This document shows positions 39,352-48,571 of a DNA stretch of 64,000 nucleotides, in pieces; position 1 is the stretch's first letter; each line of letters opens with the position of its first letter. Made by a program: the position numbers and the translations under genes. Location of the stretch: NCBI GenBank assembly GCA_022567295.1, contig JADFHE010000014.1, positions 1 to 64,000 on the forward strand. The letters run 5' to 3'. The stretch comes from Pseudomonadota bacterium (GTDB lineage Bacteria > Pseudomonadota > Gammaproteobacteria > Steroidobacterales > Woeseiaceae). The notes beneath the pieces are model-generated. The model saw only the letters and a list, made by a program, of their open reading frames with translations, was not told the DNA's origin and searched no databases.

Positions 39352-39477
39352 TTAATCCTGATCGGCCGAATCGCCCTCGCCTGACGCTTCCTTGGTGAGT
39401 TCCCAAGCGACAAAGGCAACGCAGACAGCGGAAAAAACGCCGAGGCCAACCAAGATAAACGGCAGGTATGTACTCAT
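39352..39477 (-). CDS. Small single-pass membrane protein (41 aa)
   Basis: A short ATG frame encodes one membrane helix (YLPFILVGLGVFSAVCVAFV) followed by an acidic tail ending GEGDSADQD. It converges with the DUF3300 gene 3 bp away. No strong ribosome site is visible, and the upstream 288-bp spacer to the RHH gene has no other feature. The helix-plus-acidic-tail layout resembles small CcmD-like membrane proteins, but no identity is claimed. Confidence 0.5.
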   Translation of the reverse strand: MSTYLPFILVGLGVFSAVCVAFVAWELTKEASGEGDSADQD

Positions 39478-39728
39478 TGGGCCATGCTAGCACCCGCGTT
39501 ACCTGTCTGCGTCTAATCAACTCAACGCAGTGCACTTTCGAAACGCCAGACCAATTCCTGAATCCGGAATTCTCGCGGCGAACGTTTGCAGGGGTGTGCG
39601 CGGAGAGGTGCTGATCGATACCGGCCAGTCGCTAGACGTCAATTCTGCCCATGGCAATCAGCAACGATGCAGTCGCCTATTGAGAACAGGCCGAATGGCA
39701 CTCAAGAGGCAATATTGAAGCTAAGCGC

Positions 39729-39765
39729 GTTACAAATCCTTTATATTTGAGTTACAATGTAACGC
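39729..39765 (+). promoter_or_regulatory. GTTACA operator/promoter of the second RHH gene
   Basis: GTTACA at 39729 is followed by the perfect 13-bp palindrome GTTACAATGTAAC at 39751-39763. The outer arms extend to GCGTTACA (39727) and TGTAACGC (39758). TTACAA (39731-39736) and TACAAT (39753-39758), 16 bp apart, make a plausible promoter whose transcript would begin at or next to the ATG at 39766. There is no Shine-Dalgarno sequence. Autorepression and a leaderless mRNA are both inferred from this layout. Confidence 0.55.
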
Positions 39766-39960
39766 ATGGCGAAGACCAAAATATCGACCCTCAATCTGCG
39801 CATCGAGCCTGGTATCAAAGAAGCCGTGCGGGAAGCCGCTGCGCGGGAGCACCGCAGCGTCGCCAATATGATTGAAATGCTAATCCGCAGGCACTGTGAT
39901 CAAAGCGGTATCACGATTCCGGAACAAAACGACTTTTTCCCGGGGACCCCTAATGGATGA
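39766..39960 (+). CDS. Arc-like ribbon-helix-helix DNA-binding protein
   Basis: The 64 residues fit the RHH fold: strand TLNLRIEP, helix GIKEAVREAAAREH, turn RS, helix VANMIEMLIRRHCDQ. No ribosome site precedes the ATG, which directly abuts the GTTACA operator. The gene overlaps the next one by 8 nt. This and the following gene resemble small plasmid-partition-associated pairs, and may be a chromosomal remnant of an integrated element or a stand-alone regulator. Confidence 0.78.
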   Translation: MAKTKISTLNLRIEPGIKEAVREAAAREHRSVANMIEMLIRRHCDQSGITIPEQNDFFPGTPNG

Positions 39961-40207
39961 ACGTATGTTGAAAGCGATGGTTGCGGCCGGCGCTATCAAG
40001 AACATCAACATCATTGCGAATGGTGCAAGATTTCATATCGAGGCGAGAACGCCCAATGGCCCGGTTACAGCGGAAACCCGCAAGGGCAAAATACGAACGT
40101 GGGTCACTCTGGATGCTGCTGCTCGCTGGGTGCGCGGCCTCGGCATCGGAGCGGCGCACATCAATCTGACCCACTGGCAGCCGAGCCAGCGCGAACTGTC
40201 GGTCTAG
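39953..40207 (+). CDS. ParC-like partition-associated small protein
   Basis: The 84 residues from MDERMLKAMVAAGAIK contain ARFHIEARTPNGPVTAETRK, IRTWVTLDAAARWVRGLGIG and INLTHWQPSQREL. From memory this pattern belongs to small proteins annotated as ParC family partition-associated in Pseudomonas and Xanthomonas; I could not search. The start overlaps the RHH gene by 8 nt, so they are co-translated, and the stop overlaps a converging gene by 4 nt. No ParA ATPase or parB gene is present. Confidence 0.6.
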   Translation: MDERMLKAMVAAGAIKNINIIANGARFHIEARTPNGPVTAETRKGKIRTWVTLDAAARWVRGLGIGAAHINLTHWQPSQRELSV

Positions 40208-40569
40208 GACCTGGCGGCCCCGCCCTGCTGTTGTTCGTTGCTACCCGAAGGCCATGGGCCGCCCAGCGGAAATGGCTTCACATCGCTGTTGTATGTCAGG
40301 TAGCGAATAATTTCGTATATGTACGTCGCCACGCTCTGGCCCACTTGTTGCACCTGGCTGTTTTTTTCGCCCGTAAACAGAACCCAGAAAAAACCGAGCA
40401 CAACAATGACGGTTCCCGCCAGACTCGCAACACTGACAAGCACACAGCTGATCAGCATGAAGAGGCAACGCATCCAGGTAGTTCCGGACTTTAGATTTTC
40501 CTCAAGCGGGTTGCCAGTCTTGTTGTCATCGACAAATGCATGATCCGCTGGCGGGTTGTCGTCACTCAT
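40204..40569 (-). CDS. DUF4389 family membrane protein
   Basis: The 121-residue reading from MSDDNPPADHAF has AAAGGAG six bases upstream; longer readings are not needed. It has an acidic N-terminus and one or two membrane helices (MRCLFMLISCVLVSVASLAG, TVIVVLGFFWVLFTG). QVGQSVATYIYEIIRYLTYN follows, typical of the short DUF4389 proteins of gammaproteobacteria. The C-terminal tail is Gly/Gln-rich. Function unknown. Confidence 0.75.
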   Translation of the reverse strand: MSDDNPPADHAFVDDNKTGNPLEENLKSGTTWMRCLFMLISCVLVSVASLAGTVIVVLGFFWVLFTGEKNSQVQQVGQSVATYIYEIIRYLTYNSDVKPFPLGGPWPSGSNEQQQGGAARS

Positions 40570-40640
40570 CGCATTCTCCTTTACGATCCTCAACATATTG
40601 TTACAAGCTTCGACCGTCCGAACCAGCGAAATATCCCCGC

Positions 40641-40940
40641 ATGACAAACAGAATCCCATGTGCCGTAACCACAGCCTTGGTTTTGATCGCTTGCAACCAG
40701 TCGGTAGACATTGATACCGCCGCCGATGCCAGTCGAATCGCGCAGGCCAGCATACTCGTCGACACCCATATCGACGTGTCGTATCGTCTCGAAGACGTTG
40801 CTGCCTACCCGAATCTGATCAACGGTTTGCTGGAACGCGGCTACAGCGAGGAGGATGTTCAGAAAATTCTCGGCAAGAACTTGCTGCGCGTCTGGATAGC
40901 TGTAGAGGACTACGCGGCGACAACATCCAGCAGTACATAG
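40641..40940 (+). pseudogene. Internally deleted M19 (membrane dipeptidase) remnant
   Basis: The 99-residue frame starts with a lipoprotein-like signal (TTALVLIACNQS) and the metal-binding start of a renal-dipeptidase-type M19 enzyme (ASILVDTHIDVSYRLE). It then jumps to what looks like the extreme C-terminus of the same family (YPNLINGLLERGYSEEDVQK, ILGKNLLRVW). The roughly 300-residue metal-binding barrel between them is missing while the frame stays open. The tail overlaps a converging gene by 31 bp. No activity is expected. The family assignment of both halves is from memory of conserved M19 ends. Confidence 0.72.
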
Positions 40941-41143
40941 CGCAGCAAAACTTCGTAGCTGCTCTTGTCTAGCCTCATGCCGACGGGCAATTCCAGCGTG
41001 TGGATGGGCTTTTCATCAGCGCCACGTATTTCCAGAAAGTGCTTCTTGCCGTCCCTGTAAACCGTGTACTTCACATCGCGGTGCTCGTCACGTTTCATCA
41101 GCACCTGGGCATCGGTCCAATCGAGGATCGTCGCTCTGGCCAT
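40910..41143 (-). CDS. Small hypothetical protein
   Basis: The ATG at 41143 has GGGAG six bases upstream and gives 77 residues (MARATILDWTDAQVLMKRDE). It is a soluble, charged single domain with alternating strands (YTVYRDGKKHFLEIRGADEK) and a terminal helix-like segment (SYEVLLRYVLLDVVAA). No family is recognised. The upstream 200-bp spacer is AT-rich near 41195-41240 but shows no clear promoter. Confidence 0.6.
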   Translation of the reverse strand: MARATILDWTDAQVLMKRDEHRDVKYTVYRDGKKHFLEIRGADEKPIHTLELPVGMRLDKSSYEVLLRYVLLDVVAA

Positions 41144-41342
41144 GTTGCTCTCCCTGTAATTCCTAACTTGCCGACAGTGTTGCAAGCGCTGTGCCAAAAC
41201 ATTGATTTTTAGAATAGATTTATAATTCAAAGAGTTAAATGACTTTCTTCATGTCGATTCGACAGTTGGATCAACAACAATTGTCAGTATCTGACAGCCA
41301 GTTCAGCGGCTTTGCGACACACGCTTTACATAAGGCCTGGCG

Positions 41343-43116
41343 CTACATCGGCCAGAAAGTAATTATCGCCGGGATGGACACGACGATGATCAGTATTTCC
41401 AAAGGCAGCCCCATGCGCCAATAGTCCCCGAATCGATAACCGCCCGGACCCATGATCAGCGTGTTGTTCTTGTGCCCGATGGGCGTCAGGAAAGCGCAGG
41501 ATGCGGCAACAGCAACTCCCATCAGGAACGGGTCAGGATTAACATTCAGCCGCGACGCGATCTCGAGTGCAATCGGCGCCGCGATGACGGCCGTCGCCGT
41601 ATTGTTCATGACGTCGGATAAAGTCATCGTAACGATCACCAGCAAAGTCAGAACAACCACCGGAGAAAAGCCAGCGGATAAATCGACAATGCCGCCAGCA
41701 ATGAGTGCCGTACCACCGGTTGCTTGCAGTGCCCCGCCGATCGGAATCATGGAACCCAGCAAGACAATCACCGGCCACTCGATGGACGTGTAGACATCCC
41801 GAATCGGCACAATGTTGAACAATACGTAAAGTGCTGTTGCGCACCCAAGCGCGACAGGCAGGTAAACAACACCAGAGCTTGCGACGACAATTGCCGCGCC
41901 GAATATACCGACGGCCCACCAGGCTTTGTCACGCTGAATTACGCGCTGTCCTCTGTCCGCCAGCGGTAGCAATCCCAGGCGGCCCGTAATGTCGATCAGG
42001 CGCTCATCCGCTCCGAGCAACAGAAGAACGTCACCAGGCGCAAGCAAAAGCTTCCTTACATTTTCACGGAAGCCTCGTGCCCTGGCGAGAAACGCCAACA
42101 AGCGCAACGCGGTAGCGATATAAGAGCCGCAGCGACATTGCCGATCTGCCGGCGAGACGAGAGGATTCCTGCACCACGACCTCGGTAAGAATCAGGTCGT
42201 CATTGCCGAGTTGCTGCTCCCCTCTGCCAACGTATTCGAGGTTCAAATTGCCCAACGCCTCTTCAAGGCTGTCGGGACTGGCCTCGATAACCAGCACATC
42301 ACCCGCTTTGATTTCGATGGCTCGTGCGAGCCCGGGCAATCGTTTCCCGCGGCGTGCGAGTCCGACAATTTCGACGTCGCTGCGCGCCGCGAGCTCATCG
42401 AGGTCGCGAACCTGCTTGCCGATTACCGCGGAATCTTCCGGCACTCTTACTTCGACGATGTAATCTGCCAGCTCGAACAGCTCTCTCCCGGCATCCGCTG
42501 ACTTCCGGTCAGTGGGCAATAACCGCCAGCCGATGAGAGCGACATAGGCTACGCCTACTACGGCACATGCCAGGCCAACGGGTGCAAAATCGAACATGCG
42601 ATACGGTTCGCCTAAAGCATCACCGCGAAACTCGGCGATGACAATATTGGGCGGGGTGCCAATCAACGTGATCATGCCGCCCAGGATGGATGCGAAAGAC
42701 AACGGCATCAGCGAGAGCGACGGACTGCGCCCGGCCTTCTTCGCCGCCTGCATATCGACCGGCATCAACAAGGCGAGGGCCGCGACATTGTTCATGATCG
42801 CGGACAGCGACGCCGCGAGCCCGGACATTATCGTGATGTGTGTAGAGAGTCTTCTCGACGCGTCAACGAGATAGCGAGCGACAAGTTCTATTGCCCCGGA
42901 GTTGGACAGACCCCGGCTAATAATTAGAACCAGCGCGATGATCACGGTCGCAGGGTGGCCGAACCCTGAGAACGCCTGCTCGCTGGGAACGACGCCCGTC
43001 AGCAGAGCGATGAGAAGTGCTACAAATGCAACCAGATCGTAACGCCAACGGCCCCAGATCAAGAAGACAAATACGAAAAACAGCAGTCCGAATACTGTAA
43101 CTTGATCTGCTGTCAC
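41343..43116 (-). pseudogene. SLC13-family (DASS-type) transporter with TrkA-C domains, frameshifted
   Basis: Two overlapping frames together encode one transporter. The N-terminal 350 residues have the Na/anion symporter first half (ATVIIALVLIISRGLSNSGA, MNNVAALALLMPVDM, LIGTPPNIVIAEFRG) and a TrkA-C (RCK_C) cytoplasmic domain, then stop at 42064. From about 42075 the downstream frame continues (GFRENVRKLLLAPGDVLLLL) through the second membrane half (VMNNTATAVIAAPIALEIAS, AFLTPIGHKNNTLIMGPGGY). Removing one base near 42068-42075 would restore about 590 residues. Both halves are otherwise undamaged, so a sequencing error or very recent mutation is likely. Substrate unknown (dicarboxylate, sulfate or similar). 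Confidence 0.82.
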
Positions 43117-43119
43117 TCC

Positions 43120-45186
43120 CTACATCTCTGTCGACGGCAAGAACGGCTTGACGCCCACTGCCCTGTACAGGTCCTCAGGGCGATACAAAGTGTGGCCTTT
43201 CATGACCAGCACCGTACGTCGAATTGCGCTGATATCGTCAAAAGGATTGCCGTCGATCAAAATCAGATCTGCGTCCTTGTCTACTTCGATCGATCCTTTT
43301 CGATCGGCGACACCCGCGACTCTGGCAGAATCCAGAGTCGCGATCCGCAACACATCCACTAACGGAATACCGGCCTCGGCATAGAGTTCGATCTCCCGGT
43401 GCACAGTGAATGCCGCCATATTGTCGCTACCCGGCACAAGTTGGATGCCGTAGTCATGTAGCGCCTTGAGCATCGCTGCCTGATTCTCGGCAGACCGAAG
43501 CCACGCATCTTCTTGACCACGTTTGTTCATTTCTACGTTATACAAACTGCGTGCGATGCTGGGTGGCAGATGGTCCACGACCGCCGCAAACGTCGGGTCC
43601 GGTTGGCCATCAAGGTGTCGCAATGAAGTATCGAAGATCGCCGCGGTAGGATCAATAACGACATTGTTTTCTTTGAGTAGTGCGAAGAATTCCTGTACCG
43701 CTTCACTGTTCAGATCCAGATTGCCAGCTTCATCGCCATACAATGTGAATCGAAGTTGCTGTCGCGTATCCTCGCGATCGCCCGCCAGGAAATTCAGAAA
43801 CACCATGTTGATGTGCTGTATCTCGTCGTAGCCAGCCCGGATCGCCTGCTCTGCCGACATGAAAGCCGGAATGTGTCCGCTCAACCGCATACCGTGCGAA
43901 TGCGCACGTTCTGCAATTGGAGCAACCCATTCGGGCTCAATAGAGCTATAAAGCTTGATCTGGATATAACCATTCTCGGCATAAAAGTCGACGCGATCCA
44001 ACGCATCCTGCAGTGTTTCGGCTGCCCATCCCGATGCGTAAGGACCGGCTTTGTCCATGAAGCCAGCGCGGACGGTGTTCGGGCCAATGATCTCACCGGA
44101 GTCATACTTCGCTATCAGCTGCGTTGTTTTCTCATGAACGCCGCCGATATCGCGGACGTTAGTAATGCCACCGGCGATATTCAATACGCCGTCCGACAAA
44201 GAGAAATGCCCATGCATGTCCCACAATCCTGGCATTAATGACTTGCCGCTGCCGTCAATACGCAGCGCTGTCGAACTCTCTATCGCGTCGCCTGACACTG
44301 CCCTAATCACGCCGTTGTCAATCAGGACGTTTTGATCTTCTATCAAACGACCATTCACAACATCGACAACGTCGACATTCTCGAAAATGACGGGAATATC
44401 AGGACGGGTTGCAAGGTCGCCGGCCAGTTGCTTAATGAACTCACCATCAGCCTCAGACTGGACGCCGCTTAACTCCGTGAGTATTGATACATCCCAACCT
44501 TCGGGGATCATTCCCAAATAACCGCTGAAGTCGAATGCCACCACATCCAGATTCTCGTCGAACCACAAATAGGTCGGCGTAAAGCCGATGCCGTGAATCG
44601 CAAATAACGAAAGGGTCTGCTCGCCTTCCGACGTATCAACTGCCACTTCTTTGACTTTTTCAACGCGCGCACGACCATTGGGGAATAAATCAATTGAGTT
44701 ATCCATGTTTTTGTAGGCGGCCCTTACCAGAGCACCTGCCGCACCGAACGTTATGCTCTCGTTTGGGAGGTAGAACGCAGGTTCATCTGTGGTCGCCGAA
44801 CCACTTTCGCCGGGGGTACCCCACGACGCTACACCGTTCTCATAGCTAAAATATTCATCAATGACAGACTTGAACGGCGATATGCCAGTGATTTTTTGCG
44901 ATGCTATACGGCCATTCTTGTCCAGTTGCAGTTCCGAATGGACCGTCCATTCACGGTTGTTCCAGTGCACAAAAGACTCGTTTGTTATTTTGCCGTCGCC
45001 GTTCTTGGTAATCGTCGTTTGCCCGGCAGGCGTTGTGCCTTGCATATACCAGTCGAACCTGGCTGTGCTGCCAGCCGTCGCGGTTGTTTTTTCTGGCTCG
45101 TCGCCTTGCTCCTGACTGCAGGCGACTGCAATCATTGAACTCAGAAGCAGGAGAACAAAGCGATTGGGTGCACGACATCCGGTCAT
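43120..45186 (-). CDS. Exported amidohydrolase-family lipoprotein
   Basis: The 688-residue protein starts with a lipoprotein signal (LLLSSMIAVACSQEQ). The first 250 residues form a beta-rich domain of unknown role. The amidohydrolase/imidazolonepropionase-like barrel follows, with metal ligands in WDMHGHFSLSD, a lysine in IQIKLYSSIEPE, His in LSGHIPAFMS and IQHINMVF, and Asp in VPGSDNMAAF. The end shows the usual composite domain (DKDADLILIDGNPFDDI). It probably hydrolyses cyclic or peptide amides in the periplasm; exact substrate unknown. It lies 3 bp upstream of the SLC13 transporter, so uptake of its products is a reasonable inference. Confidence 0.9.
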   Translation of the reverse strand: MTGCRAPNRFVLLLLSSMIAVACSQEQGDEPEKTTATAGSTARFDWYMQGTTPAGQTTITKNGDGKITNESFVHWNNREWTVHSELQLDKNGRIASQKITGISPFKSVIDEYFSYENGVASWGTPGESGSATTDEPAFYLPNESITFGAAGALVRAAYKNMDNSIDLFPNGRARVEKVKEVAVDTSEGEQTLSLFAIHGIGFTPTYLWFDENLDVVAFDFSGYLGMIPEGWDVSILTELSGVQSEADGEFIKQLAGDLATRPDIPVIFENVDVVDVVNGRLIEDQNVLIDNGVIRAVSGDAIESSTALRIDGSGKSLMPGLWDMHGHFSLSDGVLNIAGGITNVRDIGGVHEKTTQLIAKYDSGEIIGPNTVRAGFMDKAGPYASGWAAETLQDALDRVDFYAENGYIQIKLYSSIEPEWVAPIAERAHSHGMRLSGHIPAFMSAEQAIRAGYDEIQHINMVFLNFLAGDREDTRQQLRFTLYGDEAGNLDLNSEAVQEFFALLKENNVVIDPTAAIFDTSLRHLDGQPDPTFAAVVDHLPPSIARSLYNVEMNKRGQEDAWLRSAENQAAMLKALHDYGIQLVPGSDNMAAFTVHREIELYAEAGIPLVDVLRIATLDSARVAGVADRKGSIEVDKDADLILIDGNPFDDISAIRRTVLVMKGHTLYRPEDLYRAVGVKPFLPSTEM

Positions 45187-45374
45187 TATAGTTACGCCCT
45201 TAATTGATTATTATCGGACCGCCAAGACTACTCTGCAGATGACCTTTTGCAATGTCGACGGCACGTTTTGACTACGGACTACCACATTAGAGGCTATAGA
45301 TTATTGCCAGGGGCTGTAGACTCTGAACACCTCGTGAACGGGTGTTCGTCTTGTTGCCGCGATAGGATGGGTCG

Positions 45375-46058
45375 ATGGCATACCTATTCGTCATAGCGAT
45401 AATTTTGGCCCTGGTATTTGGCCCTGGCATCTGGGTGCGCAGGGTGCTCGAGAAGTACAGTCAGCCCGCTGATCGTTACGCCGGTAGCGGTGCCAGTCTG
45501 GCGCGGCACCTCCTCGACAAGCACGGATTGCAGTCCGTCGTCGTCGAGCCGACCGAGACCGGAGACCACTACGATCCAATTGCCAAGGCGATTCGACTAA
45601 CTCAGGACAACCACGATGGCTGTTCCCTGACCGCAATCACGGTTGCGGCACACGAGGTCGGGCACGCGTTGCAGGATCAAACAAGCTATCCGCCGCTGAA
45701 GTGGCGTACGCGGTTGGTGGGTGCGACCCGTCGCATCGAAAAGATTGGTGCTGGCTTGCTGGTGATTTCGCCGTTTATGGGTCTCCTCACACGTGTACCT
45801 GCATTGGGCCTGCTGACCATTCTTGCCGGAATGTTGATACTTGGAACATCGGCGATAGTACATTTCGTCACGCTACCTACCGAATTTGACGCAAGTTTCA
45901 ACCGCGCGTTGCCCATGCTCGACGAGTACAAAATATTAAAATCATCAGACCGGCCCCACGCCCGCAGGCTGCTGACGGCTGCAGCCCTGACCTATGTATC
46001 TGCGTCGCTGATGAGCCTGCTCAATATCGCCCGCTGGATCGCGATCTTGCGGCGCTGA
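45375..46058 (+). CDS. YugP-like zinc metallopeptidase, membrane-bound
   Basis: The 227 residues have an N-terminal membrane helix, the zinc motif in TVAAHEVGHALQDQTSYPPL (HExxH) and further membrane helices at about 130-170, then LPTEFDASFNRALPML, as in the Zn_peptidase_2 (YugP) family. Substrate unknown; members are thought to act on membrane proteins. A 7-bp inverted repeat GAACACC/GGTGTTC (45325-45347) lies 27 bp before the ATG and might be an operator or hairpin. Confidence 0.87.
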   Translation: MAYLFVIAIILALVFGPGIWVRRVLEKYSQPADRYAGSGASLARHLLDKHGLQSVVVEPTETGDHYDPIAKAIRLTQDNHDGCSLTAITVAAHEVGHALQDQTSYPPLKWRTRLVGATRRIEKIGAGLLVISPFMGLLTRVPALGLLTILAGMLILGTSAIVHFVTLPTEFDASFNRALPMLDEYKILKSSDRPHARRLLTAAALTYVSASLMSLLNIARWIAILRR

Positions 46059-46364
46059 TCCGGAAGCTATATATAGTTGTTTTCATTAGCCTTTCCAACA
46101 ATTCCAGGCTGTGTACAGCGGCTGCCGACATTTTCGCTGGTTTAGGGCGCTCCGCACTGTTATCATCCGCGCCCGAAAGCCCGTCCTATCTGACTTGCAG
46201 CGCCGCACCAGCTGCCCGGAAGCGCCTCAAGGACCGGCAAGGATTTGGACGTGCACCCACCTCAATTTATTACAGGGTTCTCGCTGTAACAAGGCTATGA
46301 GAGCATCTGACGGTATGGTGATAGACAGAGGTCAGTGCCGGGAAACAACCGACAGAGCTGAAGA
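46059..46364. other. 306-bp spacer upstream of EF-G2
   Basis: A frame at 46111-46455 overlaps the EF-G2 start and shows no ribosome site or family features, so I treat it as noise. The first 30 bases are AT-rich (TATATATAG). I see no convincing promoter boxes, riboswitch or RNA gene. The length suggests a long leader for the elongation-factor gene. Confidence 0.35.
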
Positions 46365-48455
46365 ATGGAAAAGAAAGAGCTTTACCTTTATCGAAATATC
46401 GGCATATTTGCCCACGTTGATGCGGGCAAAACAACGACTACCGAACGAATCCTGAAGTTAACCGGAAAAATTCATAAAACCGGTGAAGTCCACGATGGCG
46501 AAGCCACGACAGACTTTATGGACCAGGAGCAGGAGCGCGGCATAACGATTCAGTCCGCCGCGACCAGCTGTGAGTGGGACAATCATCGCCTGAATATCAT
46601 CGACACCCCTGGACACGTTGACTTCACGATCGAAGTCTATCGTTCGCTGAAAGTCCTCGACGGCGGTGTGGGCGTTTTCTGTGGTTCGGGCGGTGTGGAA
46701 CCGCAGTCAGAGACGAACTGGCGCTATGCCAACGATTCGGAAGTTGCGCGCATCATTTTCGTTAATAAGCTTGATCGTGTCGGCGCAGATTTCTACCGCG
46801 TTGTGAAGCAGATCAAGGACGTACTCGCGGCCAACCCGCTCGTTATGGTTTTGCCCATCGGCATCGAAGACGATTTTGTTGGCGTGGTTGATCTGCTGAC
46901 ACAGAAATCGTGGACGTGGAGTGATGCGGGCGATCTTGAGTCCTACACAATTGGTGACGTTCCGGAAGACATGGCGGAACTGGTCGCTGAATGGCGCGAG
47001 AAGCTCATCGAGACCGCCGTGGAACAGGATGATGACCTTCTGGAGAAGTATCTCGATGGCAACGAGCCGTCGGTTGACGATCTCAAGCGTTGTGTCCGCA
47101 AGGGTACGATCGCGCTGGACTTCTTCCCAACGTACTGTGGATCGGCCTTTAAAAACAAGGCTATACAGAATATTCTTAATGCAATTGTTGACTATCTGCC
47201 GGACCCAACCGAGGTCAAACCGCAGCCGGAAATCGACCTCGAGGGTAATCCGACCGGCGGTTTCGCGATCGTTGATCCGAACAGGCCGCTGCGTGCACTG
47301 GCGTTCAAGATCATGGACGACCGTTACGGCGCCCTGACCTTCACGCGTATCTATTCTGGCACCATCAAGAAGGGCGACAACGTCGTCAATACATTTACCG
47401 GCAAGAACGAACGCATAGGCCGTATTGTCGAGATGCATGCTGACTCACGCGAAGAACTCGACTCGGCACAAGCGGGCGACATCGTCGCCCTCCTCGGCAT
47501 GAAGAACACACGGACAGGCCACACTTTGGCCGACGCCGACAATCCAGCAACACTTGAGCCGATGGTATTTCCGGACCCCGTGATTTCTATCGCAATCTCG
47601 CCGAAGGACAAAGCGGGTACCGAGAAGATGAGCATTGCACTGAACAAGATGGTTCGGGAAGACCCCTCATTCCGGGTCGCAACTGATGAAGACTCCGGTG
47701 AAACACTGATCAAGGGTATGGGCGAACTGCACCTTGACATCAAGGTCGACATTCTGCGCCGTACACACAACGTCGATGTCTCGATGGGCAAGCCGCAGGT
47801 CGCCTATCGTGAAACCATCACCAAAATGATCGAAGACATCTATACTCATAAGAAGCAATCGGGTGGTTCGGGCCAATACGGCAAGATCGAATATCGGATC
47901 GAGCCCGCAGAGCAGAATGCTGGCTACGAATTCGAATCCAAAGTAACGGGCGGTAATGTTCCGCGTGAATATTGGAGCGCTATCGAAAAAGCGTTCAGAT
48001 TATGCATGGACGAAGGTACGTTGGCGGGCTACCCACTGCTCGATGTCAAGTTCACCTTGCTCGACGGAGCCTTCCACGCCGTTGACTCTTCTGCACTCGC
48101 TTTCGAGATCGCGACGAGAGCGGCTTACCGCCAGTCGATTCCGAAAGCGGAACCGCAGTTGCTTGAGCCAATCATGAAAATCGACGTATTTACACCTGAC
48201 GATAACGTGGGTGATGTCATTGGTGACTTGAACCGTCGTCGCGGCATGATTAAATCTCAGGAAGCAGGCCCGACAGGCGTACGTGTAAGAGCAGAAGCGC
48301 CGCTGGCCGACATGTTTGGATATATCGGTCACCTGCGCACGTTGACGTCCGGTCGTGGTCAGTACTCGATGGAGTTCTCGCACTACGCACCGTGTCCGCA
48401 AAATGTTGCTGACGAGGTCATTAAAGAAGCGGCTGAAAGAAAGGCGAACAAATAA
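46365..48455 (+). CDS. Elongation factor G paralogue (EF-G2 type)
   Basis: GTPase that drives translocation or ribosome recycling. The 696 residues carry the G1 motif [16 protein letters not shown]2 [18 protein letters not shown]3 [12 protein letters not shown] and G4 VNKLDR, followed by EF-G domains II-V ([39 protein letters not shown]). The sequence resembles the second EF-G of marine gammaproteobacteria ([20 protein letters not shown]). It is not next to rpsL, rpsG or tuf, so it is probably the paralogue and not the str-operon copy. The ATG has GAAGA upstream. Translation role is secure; specialisation is inferred. Confidence 0.93.
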   Translation: MEKKELYLYRNIGIFAHVDAGKTTTTERILKLTGKIHKTGEVHDGEATTDFMDQEQERGITIQSAATSCEWDNHRLNIIDTPGHVDFTIEVYRSLKVLDGGVGVFCGSGGVEPQSETNWRYANDSEVARIIFVNKLDRVGADFYRVVKQIKDVLAANPLVMVLPIGIEDDFVGVVDLLTQKSWTWSDAGDLESYTIGDVPEDMAELVAEWREKLIETAVEQDDDLLEKYLDGNEPSVDDLKRCVRKGTIALDFFPTYCGSAFKNKAIQNILNAIVDYLPDPTEVKPQPEIDLEGNPTGGFAIVDPNRPLRALAFKIMDDRYGALTFTRIYSGTIKKGDNVVNTFTGKNERIGRIVEMHADSREELDSAQAGDIVALLGMKNTRTGHTLADADNPATLEPMVFPDPVISIAISPKDKAGTEKMSIALNKMVREDPSFRVATDEDSGETLIKGMGELHLDIKVDILRRTHNVDVSMGKPQVAYRETITKMIEDIYTHKKQSGGSGQYGKIEYRIEPAEQNAGYEFESKVTGGNVPREYWSAIEKAFRLCMDEGTLAGYPLLDVKFTLLDGAFHAVDSSALAFEIATRAAYRQSIPKAEPQLLEPIMKIDVFTPDDNVGDVIGDLNRRRGMIKSQEAGPTGVRVRAEAPLADMFGYIGHLRTLTSGRGQYSMEFSHYAPCPQNVADEVIKEAAERKANK

Positions 48456-48461
48456 CCACCC

Positions 48462-48564
48462 CGTAGGAGCGCGCCCTGCGCGCGAACCTCGGTCCCGCTC
48501 GACGGGAGCGAGCGGCAGCCGCAAGGCTGCTTCAAGACTGTCGGCCGCATGGCGGCCTCCTACG
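48462..48564. repeat. REPIN-like palindromic repeat element, copy 2
   Basis: A segment bounded by GTAGGAG (48463-48469) and CTCCTAC (48557-48563). The left end shares 25 identical bases (48462-48486) with copy 1. The right end carries the palindrome GGCCGCATGGCGGCC next to CTCCTAC. The interior contains CCCGCTCGACGGGAGCG and GCAGCCGCAAGGCTGC hairpins. It lies directly after the EF-G2 stop between convergent genes, the preferred place for REP elements. It may protect mRNA 3' ends. Confidence 0.72.
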
Positions 48565-48571
48565 ATAGCTC

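Noticed and set aside
38828-39355. 175-aa overlapping frame inside the DUF3300 gene
   Set aside because: It is a shadow of the repetitive, Arg/Gln-rich 3' part; the main frame has the signal peptide, ribosome site and domain.
39530-39718. 62-aa frame in the spacer before the RHH gene
   Set aside because: No ribosome site, unusual composition and no family resemblance; better treated as non-coding.
41239-41424. 61-aa plus-strand frame with a fair AAAGAG ribosome site
   Set aside because: Its second half is antisense to the conserved C-terminus of the SLC13 gene and the product shows no structure or family.
46111-46455. 114-aa frame overlapping the EF-G2 start
   Set aside because: It overlaps 91 bp of a certain gene in another frame and lacks a ribosome site.
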